In this document: in pieces, positions 24,901 through 36,900 of the stretch
Position numbering within the stretch: position 1 is the first letter of the stretch
Layout: the number at the start of each line of letters is the position of its first letter
Assembly: GCA_903813345.2 (NCBI GenBank)
Contig: CAIIXF020000001.1
Location: 32,344,556 to 32,408,555, forward strand
Direction of reading: 5' to 3'
DNA length: 64,000 bases
Origin: Owenia fusiformis
Lineage: Eukaryota > Annelida > Polychaeta > Sabellida > Oweniidae
Notes under the pieces: generated by a model
Told to the model about the DNA's origin: nothing
What the model saw: only the letters and a program-made list of their open reading frames with translations
The model's database searches: none
Program-made: the position numbers and the translations under genes

Positions 24901-27900
24901 CTTTATCAGATGGTTCACCATTTTGCCAGTTGACGTAGCTAACAGGCTTTCCATCATTCCAGAAGAAACCACCACCTATTCAAAATAATCATTACTGCTG
25001 CTAGTATTGTACTCAAAATACACCTAAATGGAAGTTCTATATGTATGCATCTTCTCATATAGTTAAAAATCAGATATACATGTACATGTATACATGTACA
25101 CGAATTCTCGTAATACATACTTATAATCAGTAAAAGCGCTTCGCAACTTTTTTGATGTCATATTGTATTGGAAATCTTTTTTGGATTTGTTGTAATGGAT
25201 TGTATTTTTGATATGTTTGGAGTAGGTTTTGACGGACGGGATACTCGATACAAGTCTGTATTTCATATGGAATCGTGAAAGACCAATTCTTCTAACATAA
25301 ACAAACCTGCACGTTGCAAGAGTCCAATCCAAAGTCCACCTCTAGCACCAGGCTTCTGGATTTGAATCTGGTCCATGATAAACTGGTTCTCCTCAAGATC
25401 TGCTATAGATGCTAGTTTACCACCTATGGTTAAAGAGGAAGAAGATTCGTGTTCAATATTAATTGAATTGATAACATTCAACAGAGGGACACTAAGATAA
25501 ACCAAATTAAATAGGCGATTGAGGACAACTTGTCCCAAATCGGATTCGCATCCAAGCGCAAAATGTTTTATTCTCCAACTCGAATGTACCAAATATTTAT
25601 AAGGGACCGGTAAAGATGTTGAATGTGCCAATGCCACAAGTTCCACAAAGCATTATAAATCATTCTTATGCAGTTACTGGTACAGACTGAAATTTGTTTT
25701 GTATTCACCTTTTACCATACATTCAAGATCAGCTAAAGTCCACGACTCCTTCTTGTCCCCTGTGTAGATGTAGTAGCAAGCAGACGTCCCAGTTATCCAA
25801 TCATCACTTGGACACGTCCCGGGAATGAACGGTTGAGTAGGTGGAGGGATGGCTATCATAAAATCATAAAATGTTTCTCAATGTTTTATGAAATAACCAC
25901 ATCCATAACCCCTTTGATAACAGATATTAGTTGCACTTACCACTTGTTGTTTTGCAAATGAATGGGTGTATACCAGTACACAACGTGTCGTTCCAGGTCC
26001 CATCTGGGTTTCTAACAACACAACCCTCCCCAGGGCCTTTGCTAGGTTCATTGTTGCCCCAGTTGGTATATCGTACAGGCCATTGATCACTCCATCTGTA
26101 GTTACCTTTCGACTTTAATGGAAAAGGAAAAACATATTCACCTTCAATATGGCTACTTGGTCTGACCATGCAATATAAAAGGTAACCGGACAACTCATCC
26201 CCTAGACGACTCATCCTTGGACAACTCATCCCCTTGACAACACATCCCCTAGACAACTCATCCCCTAGACAAGTCATGCCTTAGACAACTCATCCAATGG
26301 ACAACTCATCCCCTGGACGACTAATCCTTTGGCATGTTTGACTATAGAATTTAATATTGTATTACAAATTCATATTTTTCAAATGATTTTTAAATGTTTT
26401 GGTTGTGAATGTGGTCCGCTTTAAGTTTCAAAAAACATATATTACATGAACACTTACTCCACTCGATTACGCTGTTGATCCGTTTGGGTAACAAAATGTT
26501 GGAGCCTCGAAGGCATATACGATTTTTCTTTTTTCCTTATTTCACAATCATGTTGTAGGCAGAATTCCCATGACATTCTATATCTCGCGTTTGTTACTTT
26601 ACGTAAACAGAACTTCTTAAATGATTAAGGCCTGCACTTCAAACCCGTTCCGTTTATGTAACAATAGTGAGATATTAAATCAACGATTCTGTTGTCTTCT
26701 GTACTATTTGGTTGCATATATGTACATTTTCTTAAACATATGATACCAACAAATGTTTGTGATAAAATGTTGTGGGAATTCTGCCTGCAACACCGGAATT
26801 AGGAATTAGGAAAAAATCTAAATCGATCGTACCTTTGAGGTTCCGACTATTTGTTACGTTCGGTTTCAGTAACAAGCATAATCTAGCGGAGTACCAGTGA
26901 TAAATAAAAACGTTCTGGAGGGGAATACGAGGGGTGATCAATAAGTAATGGACGCTTTTTTACACAGATACTTTTTATAGACCAATCCCTTTGATTTTCC
27001 TACCAGTGATACATCATTCAATTATCTATCAATTCTGAAGATTTGAAGACAAGATATATAATACATATTGATATATCCTTATTTCCGTGAAGGAGGTACA
27101 GGTACCCCGGGACCGACATTTACGTCACATATTCAGATTTTAGCCAGTTTGGTAAATTTCAGTTAGATTTGAACGTTTTATATGCAACAAGTGTTGTGTT
27201 GTTTAAATTTTTTTGCTGACTGGTAACACATAAACAGAAAGTATTGTAATGTCAGAGTGTTGTATGGAAGGGGTTTGCAGGTCAATTTGAGAACGCATTC
27301 AGTGGAAGAAAGGGGTGGTGAGGGAAGGGAACACCCTATTCCATATGGACAATGCACCTGCCCACAGATCTCAAATTGTTCAGAAAACAATATCCCTGGA
27401 CCTCAAAATTGAACCCTTGTACAATGCACCCTATTGTCCAGATCTGCACATGCGACTTGTTTATTTCTATACTACTTATTTCTATAGAGAAAGGACGCAG
27501 GTTTATTGACATTGATGAAATAAAACAACCCGTGCAACTGCATATTGCTACCATGTCAGAGAATGGATTCAGCCTTGTCTCACTATCTTGAGTTAAGAGG
27601 ATGAGGAATTGTGTACATGTAGCACTTGATGGAAACTATTTAGAGGGCCCTGTGGAATGAATGTGGCATGAATACCACATAGTGATGATAAAATATTCAT
27701 AATTATTATACTATATTACTATGGCATAACAAAACAGGGTAATTCATGACCATAATGGTTTGTTTTGTTCAGCCTGCATTCAACTGCATTGCATGTTAAA
27801 CAATCTAAAATAGCTTCAAAATATGTGACATAAATGTCGGTCCCGGGGTACCTGTACCTCCTTCACGGAAATAAAGATATATCAACATTTAATATATATA

Positions 27901-30900
27901 TTGTCTTCAAATCTTCAGAGTTGATAGATAATTGAATGATGTATCACTGGTAAGCAAATCGAAGGGATTGGTTTATAAAAAGCATCTGTGTAAAAAAGCG
28001 TCCATTACTTATTGATCACCCCTCGTATTGTTAAAAAATGATTTTGTCAAAGAGATAATCAACCAATTGATCTGTGATTTGTTTTTTAAATATTTACTTT
28101 TAATTTCAATATGATATTAACATTGATTGAAGGGGGATGAATTGTCTAGGGAATGAGATGTCCAGGGATGATTTGTCTAGGGGATGAGTTGTCCGTAAAC
28201 CATATAAAACACTTAAAGAAACATGTTACATATAGTAAAACGTGTTAGTGAACATCTCTCTCTCTCTCTCCAGTGAAACCCTCTCTACAGTTAACATTTT
28301 ATTCGGTAAAGCCCCTTTCTCCCATTGACTTCCATGTTAAAGTTCATTCCTATAGAGAACGTCTATCTATTATGAACAGCGAACATTAAATCTTGGCAAA
28401 ATTAATTGAATTTTCCTGTGAAGTGAACATTGAATCAGATTTCTCACGAATTCTTTGTAACTACCTTTTGGAATATGAATGGAATAGTGGCAGGTACTAT
28501 TCATATTTATAGGAGTTGTATATAAAACGTACTTTAAACCGTCAACCTGCAGTTGAATTCGCGAATACTACCTTAATCTGGTTTTGATACCCGTCAATTA
28601 AAAAAATATTAGATAAGAATAGGAACAATACATGATAATGTTCTTCAATAAATTATATTTCAATTTATAATTGACTCAATTGTGACATCGCCAACATCTT
28701 GATTAAAGTACTATTATAATGAATAGATTAAAATACAATAATATAAGGATGAAAAAACTAATCGCAAGAGTGTCGATAAACTTATCATGAGTAGAAAAGG
28801 CGAAAGGATTTGATGTTGTCTGACAATTATGGAATTTTTGCCGCAAATTAATGTTGTTCATGTACAGTGTATATAACTAGAAGTGGAGTTGCAAATCCCA
28901 CAGAACAAAACAGGTTTTGATAATTTGTAGATAACCAAAAGAGATGACCAAAAATTAGAAATTGAATTGACTTTTCCCTCTATAGCCTTGTTAAATAACT
29001 GGTCAAAAATGTTTTACGACAAAGTGCCGCGAAATACAACTTTGCTATTATGTTATTCTCGGTAAAAATGTGCAATCAACAAAGGTTTTTCTGTAGTTGA
29101 TTAACGAATAATACTTACGACTTGATCGGATAACCCTATCCATACAGGTTCAACTATAGTAGGAGAACTCAGCATTGCATGAATAAATGCATTTTCAAAA
29201 GCACTATGAATGGATACGAGAGATGCTCCATCCAGCTGACAGTTACTGCTTGCTGCCGACCATTGCATTGATGTGAGCACTAGCTTGTAGCAACCGTCTG
29301 TGTAGGGAGAGTAGCCATCTAGGCAGCTGTTGGGTGGCGTCACCGGTGCTGTGATTATGGGGTTTGACAGATCTGTTAAAACATGACATGCATGTACCTG
29401 TACGTATACATGGACATTCTCAGCTCATCAACTTAAATACAGTTGATCCTTTCATGAAAGTGACAAAAGATCAGAGAACCGATGATGTTTAAAAATGATA
29501 TTGTTCATTTCAAGCCATTCGTTTAGTAAAGCTGGACAATATCATCAAAGCAAACATGAAAAAGCTAATACGAGCAAAAGCTATTCTAATATGTGTATAT
29601 CCACCTTTATAAACTTGACAAACATATCCTTTGGGTTCATCACAGTTGAAGTCGTCCCACTTTCCTTTCCACCCTGGATCCACTTTAACATTTGCACAGT
29701 GTTTCTACAATCATATCGATAAAATATAAATAACAAATCATTAAAAAACAAATCGCGCGCGCTTTACTTTAAAACATTTTTTGTTAGTATTCTACCTCAT
29801 TCCATCCAGAGTTTGGTTCTCCTTGTCCCCAGTTAGTGTAGACAACATCCTCATTGTTAGCCCACCTCCAGTCTCCGTGAATGATTCTCTCGTTCAAACC
29901 AATCCAAAGATCTGTTGATCTTCCCTTCAACATCGCAGTTATAACAGCTAAAATTATAAGTTGCTGAATGTGAAATTGTATATGCATGTTGAATTTAAAA
30001 GTAATGAAGAAATTCCGAGCTTTCGCTGAGAAATTGTTTTGAAAGCACAGTACATACAAGATTCCAAATTGCTGTTGATTGTAGCTAGATCATATGCCAA
30101 GCCATTTCTACGACAAGTCTCAACAGCATCAGTCCAGCTTAAACGGTCGGCTATATCTTCGCCAAACAATCCAAAACACTTGTTGCCTGTAAGTAAATGA
30201 AATAGACTAAGGACAAAATCAAAAACCACAAAAACATAAACATATAATGGAAGATATCCTCTGATTTATGAGTAATATGACTCGTATTCATGAATGGATA
30301 TGAGGGCATCATGAGTAAATCATGGTGACTGGCCGGCTATTGTTACTGTCAGATTCGAGTAACGAAAATCCATTAACCCTCGGATAGGGAGCCGTTATGT
30401 ACCTAGAACCTCAGTATTTGTTCCACCAACAGTAGAACGAGAATTGCCTTTTACGTTTTTTTATAAAGTTTGACGACATTTTTTTTAAAGAAAAGTTATC
30501 AAACATTGTCTGAAGAGCAGATTTAATTTTACTTTGGCCATTATGAAAGGTTCGGGTGTTTTTGCTCATTTTTACTCCCGCTTCTCCCGATTGCCATGGT
30601 AGCTATAAGACTTTGATAACCATGACAATTTGGTTTTTAAGGATATTTACCGCCTGGTGGTAGCTGAACCAAGTTTGACGGAAAATGGGCCTGGGTTGAT
30701 ATGCCAACAGTAAGGTCGATTGTGGCATGTAGTGAGTCGTCAAACCATTTTTGCCGCATGTTGGTGCTTATTTTCCATTTATAGTAGTTTGGTACCACCG
30801 TGGCGTCACAATATACAGCATGACGTGATACGGGTAGCAAATTGAAGATGATACCAAACATGTCACTATTCATTTGAATGAAATCGTAATTGGAATAAAC

Positions 30901-33900
30901 CCAAAAGGTACTGTATGCCACTCTCCTACCCAATCCATTTTCAGGCCATTAAACACATCAATATCTTTAAATAATCCAGGCATCTTCGGGGATCGTTTTG
31001 TGCCCTCTTTTAATTCAAAATATCATGCCAGCATACCATTTTACATGTCAAAAATTTCTCAATTATCTACAGACACTTGCGATGAATAAGAAAACATGTG
31101 CCCATAATATTATGTGATACAAACAAAGACAAAGATCCAAAAATGGCGCCTAAAAGGGGATACTTTATAGTTGACGTAATGCTTTGATATTTGAATTAAA
31201 TCATACTTATATGACATGGAACATTTGTCCAAATATCGTGCGTGGACGCCGTAGTTCAACGATATAGTCCACCACTTAAGGGAAGGTTACTGCAAATGTA
31301 TGATATGGTAACGGTTATGAAACCAAAATCCCAGTCACCTTCCCTTAATATAAGCGGTGGAAGATATATGCGAAGGTGACACTGTAACTTTCGCTTGATA
31401 TTAACCAGTGCTAGTGTTTTCACAGTGAATAGTGTTGTATTTAATGATGTTATAAATAAATCAAATTATCAGACAAATAATCTTTAGATGAATAACCTTT
31501 AACTTTACGACCGCTTCAATGCGATCTCCTGTTTTGGGTCGTGCATGAAAAACAACTCACCAACTCCGTTGTAGCCTTGTGGACAGTAACCAGGAACTTC
31601 AACAGTTGGAGGAAGAGTTCTGGCATCTATGCTCTCATTTCTAGACTTGCAAATAAATCCAAGTGGGTCTCCACAGTTGTCGTCATTCCAAAACCCTTTA
31701 GGGAACAAATCCATACATACAGTCTTAATATACAGATATGGATTTAATAGTATGTATTTCATCTCCAAAACAGTTTCAATAACTGAGAAGTACAGCCAAT
31801 GTCTTGGGAAATCTAGAAAGAGAGACTTAACTACTAACTAAAGAAAAAAGCAATTATCTAAGATTGTAATTGTTATCTTGTGAGAACAATTTAAGTTAAA
31901 ATATTTACCATTAAACGCATAAAGATCAACACATCTCTGTCCAAAATTGTAGTCATTTGGTTCTCCCTCTGCCCATATGACTAACGATGTTGGTGAGCCA
32001 TCTGACCACCTTCAATACGAAAATAGTTTATATAACACAATTGTCCCATTCTGATTTATCAGATCTCTTAGCAACGTTTCTTCAAAGAAAGAGTATGAGT
32101 TGTGGATATCACATTTGCATTTATCCACAATCTTAAAACGTTATGCACAAGCAAAATAAAAACGCAATGGCCTCATAAAATCTTACTTGTAACCGTCTAG
32201 CTCTAGTTCATTCAATCCGATCCATAATTTGTCATTTGATGTTTTTCCAGTCTGCAATGCAAATAATACAGTTAAAATTATGCCACTCATGTTTCCTAAG
32301 AGTTTTTGATATTCTAATACTTCTATAAGGACCCTACAATACATTTAGATTCAAGTCAATCACTTCGAACATTGAATTCCTATGCAATCTGGTTAAATAA
32401 AATACTTTCTGGAAAAGAAGATGTCAATTTACCCATGCAGTAAGAAAATGGTTTTCGTCTATTGAGTTAATACTAGTGAGATCTCCCCCATGGTCCATGC
32501 AATATTTCCTGGCAGCGAACCATGACTTTTTTTCGTAACTCTCACTGGCAAAGTAGCAATGGCCGCTCCAATATCTCCAATCGGCTCCATTCGCACAATA
32601 GTGTGCTGGAATACGATACAGTTATGAGGCAGAGAGTGATTTCAACCACAATCTAATCTCTAAAGTCTCATCAAATACTTCAATCAAATCACCGCATCCT
32701 GCAGGTAGGATTCCGACCATGAGCAATCGGCTCCAGCGGAGGCCTAGGTATCTCTTAAAATTGCCAATAGGCTCTCAGACAATGTCAGAGTAGAGGTCAT
32801 TTCAATGTCATCAAATGAATGTTGATTTTTTAAGTTGCCTATGGACTTTGAGACTGGATTTGTCTATCCCACATCATTTGAGACTGAATGCTCTCTTATG
32901 AGCTTATATCTTTTATGAGTACTAGTATCTACAACTATTTTTGATGTTATGATAATGGTTTTGGGATATATTAGGGTATATTTTTCTTATGACAGGTTTA
33001 CACTTCGAATTTGATTTTCTAGCTTGGTTTCTTTACACGTTTTTGGCCATTTCCCCTTGGTTGTTCACGTAATGTTAAAGTCGGAATAGAAATTAATGTC
33101 CATATTGTAATAATAATTTCTAGATGCAATACATATTTATATTTATGATGCATTAGAAAGTTGAAAGTTGACGGAAATTAGGACAGTGTCTTACCTGGAT
33201 TAGGAGTTGGTGCAGCAGGAGTAGTCAAAGGCTGTATTCCTGAATCAAATAAAAGTTATGTTTTCAATTATGTTTTAATCCCAATGAAATTCTTACAATT
33301 TTTTGCGTGAACGTATTACAATGAAAAACTATCCACCGACAAAAATAACTTAATAGTTTGCAGGGGTATTGAACTGATTTGCTCGTGATTCCCTTAAATA
33401 CTTTGACAGTGGATCCGGGGCGTGTTTACTACCAGGTATACTCATGTTAAAACATATGTATCGTGCAACCAAGGGAACGCACCTCTTTGGAGCTCACAAA
33501 TCCAGTTTCTACTAATGTAGCAGTAGCTCAGTCTCCACTTATGATTATTGTTGGAGATAAGTTCGGCACAGTTCTCATGACCGAGATGGTCATTTGGTTC
33601 ATTTGGCTTATCCCAGTTAGAATATTGAAATGGAGACCCGTCATTCCAATGGTATGCTGAATAGTTAAGACATTGTCAATTATGGTAATTTAAAATACTA
33701 TATTGTTTAATATAAGACTTGATATATTGTATGTTCTAACACTGACATCTGTTCCAAAATCTAAAGGTTCTACTAAATGATTACAGATTTTGGTTTTCTC
33801 GTAAATCATCTCTAAGGATAGTAATTACGTCCAGGTTCATAAAAGCACGTGCATTATTGTGTTATATGTAATCATACTAAAAAATATATATTAGGTATAA

Positions 33901-36900
33901 TGTACTGTCATCGACATGAATTAATGAATTGTTACAAGATGTTTCGTATGCACAGTACTAAGCCTATGTACAAGACAGTGTCTTATTTAATCTCGACAGT
34001 ATACAACGATTGCGCTAATAATGAAAAATGCTGATCGTATATAGATCTGTATTCGATGATTATTTCAATTTAGACTGCCTCGACATTTCCAGATCACATC
34101 CGTGCCAGCATCCGTGCAAAATTGAAGTGTACCAGATAATAGACACAAATGTCAATCCGAGAATCACAATTCATTATTTTGCTTACCATTGTCAGTTGAT
34201 CTTTTGCTTAAACCAATCCAGTATCCTGTGTTGGACCATCTGAAATCATGTTTATCATGTCGATGTTTTGGAGTGAAATTGTGGAATGTATGAAAATATT
34301 TCATTTTCGTAAATCAGAATATTTCCATAGCGATTCAGCATGAGCGATTAACATAATTGAAACAACTTTTTATTTTATTTTAATCTATAACAAGCGCAGT
34401 TTACATTTAGTCCTAACACCGAAACTCATAGGGAGAGTGTTCTCTCATAGTAATACTTTACTTACGTCGTGACATCTTTTAGAAAAACAGAGACCTCTTC
34501 ACTATGGAGACTCGCAAGGTCCCCTCCTATACTACGACAAAAACTTTCAGCTTCTCCCCATGTTTTCCTTTCTCCAACTTGATATTCATTGTAAGCCTTA
34601 ATAAAGCCAAAGACATGCATGCATAAGCGAAAGAAGAAAAATCTAGAGAATAATCATGCTATGCTTTCTACTGAAGGCTTAAGAATATTGATCAGTAACT
34701 CGGTCGCTGAGTTTAGTATAGACATGGACCTCTATCTCCGGGATATAGGTCCAAGTGTAGTTGAAGCTATCAGCAATAAGATCAGCAATACTATGTCTAC
34801 AAAGCGACAGTGAAGCATATTGTACATACAGGGTGAACCCAAAAAAATTTACCTACCTAACAATGAATATCGTTTTAACCAATGGAGTTTGATAAGAGAA
34901 AGTACCCACCCGACAATAAATATCTCTTAAACCAAAAGAGTTTGATTAAAGAAAGTTTGCACAGTTAAAGTTAGTTCAATGTTCTTTAAGTTGACAAAGT
35001 TTCACCACTATAGCAAATGCATAGCCCATTTGCGGGCCATTAAATAATGATTCCATTCTCATCATTGAGTGCATCTGGCACAATGAAGTGGTCTCTGAAC
35101 CACTTCATCAGGAGCATGGTTACCCAAAAACATAGTTCTTACTATTAAATGAATTTATTGAATTGTGCAAACTTTCTTTAATCGAACTCTATTAGTTGAA
35201 GAGATATTTATTATTAGGTGGGTTAAGTTTTTTGGTACACCCTGTATCATAACATCATATGTGAGTGATTTCGGTGACTAGACATTTTTACAACTGAATC
35301 AAAAGTTTCTCAAATGTCATGTTAATGCAATATCAGTGACAGTGCATTTTGAACAAAGATCTAAAGGAAAGCCTGACATTTCTTTCATACGATGTAAATG
35401 TCATTATCGTGTGCATTTAGGGACTAAAAAGGTTCTCACGAAGTTATATAGTTGTCTCCGATGAATTTTGTAAGTTCTGCGCTATGTATGCTAGCTAAAT
35501 CACCACCTAGGTGTTTACAGAAGCTTTGAGCTTCTACCCACGTTTTCATTTCACTTTTGGACCACGTATACCAACCCTGTATAATTAGTTTGACAATAAA
35601 ATGTATATAAAGTGAATACTATACGTAATCTACAACAGGGTGCGTGTCAAATTGAATCTATTTATGTAAGTACCAAAATGCTGTTTGAAATGTTTAGTCA
35701 TCTTCAAAAAAATGCAATCTTCAAGGCTGACCGGTCCTAGAAAATCAACAGAAATTGATTACTAAATATGGCTGTATCAGTAAATACATGTTAGAGAAAT
35801 GTGTGATCTATATCATTCGGGACTTATTTCAATCATTATTGAATGCTGTTTAAAGATGATATATAACTATACCAAGGTTAGTTCATGCTGTCGAGGAGGG
35901 AGATCTAGAGGACAACACATTTGACACCTTGTAAGATTCTGAATAAATCAAATGCATTTATCATTAAGGTGAGCATCATTAACAAGGCGTTTTTTACTGT
36001 AGTTGTGTACCTTATAACATTTATCACCGAAGCCCTTCCACTCACTGGGACACGGTTCAGGCGTGACTATCGTCGTTGGGGGAGGCGCTGGTGTGTATCC
36101 TAATCGTCCCTTCTTGCATATGAAACCTCTACGGTTGGAACAGTCATCATCCATCCATTTACCAATAGGGCTTGTCGCCCGAGCGGATACACAGGAGTGC
36201 ACCTCATTACCTGGATGCAATCATAAGGAACATTGTATACATTTACATGTTACGCTGTAAATGTGCATATACATTTTGTGTATGATATATTTTAGTTGGT
36301 CCTTGACTTCTGAGATACACTAGTAGCACTGGTGATCCACTCGATTACGCTGGTTACCAAAACGGTTCGTTTTGGTAACAAAATGTCGGAACATCCGGAA
36401 GGTACGATTTTTCTCGTTTTCTTTTTTTACACGTTGTAGACAGAATTCCCACGACATTTTTCAACACAAACGTGTATCAGTATCATATGTTTAAGAAAGT
36501 GTACATATTTGCGAACAAATAGTTCAGAAGACAACAGAATCGTCGATTTACTTCCTCACTTAAGTTACATAAACGGTTTGGGTTAAAAGTGCAGATCTTA
36601 ACTGTTTTTCGAAAAACCGTTTATGTAACTTAAGTGAGGAAGTAAATCGACGATTCTGTTGTCCGCTGAGCTATTTTTTCGCAAACATGTACATTTTCTA
36701 AAACATATGATACTGATGCACGTTGTGAGAAAAAACGTCGTGGGGATTCTGCCTACAACGCGTGAAATAAGGAAAAAAGAAAAATCGTGCCTTCGACGTT
36801 CCGAAATTTTGTTACCAAAACGGTTAACCAGCGTAATCGAGTGGATCACCAGTGAGTAGAATACTGTTCATAACTAACCTGTATGCGATTCGTGCCAATT

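Larger units (their letters stand above)
26188..28194. mobile_element. Composite element with GGACAACTCATCCCC subterminal repeats
   Basis: The left end begins GGACAACTCATCCCCTAGAC and continues as a short tandem array to about 26335. The right end carries the inverse words, ending GTCTAGGGGATGAGTTGTCC. Flanks GGTAACC and GTAAACC look like a decayed duplication. Two younger elements sit inside (26451-26900 and 26928-28025). No transposase of its own is visible. Confidence 0.7.

Noticed and set aside
34619-34813. 64-codon plus-strand frame between the alternative exons
   Set aside because: Antisense to the lectin gene, no domain, and no sign of splicing or conservation.
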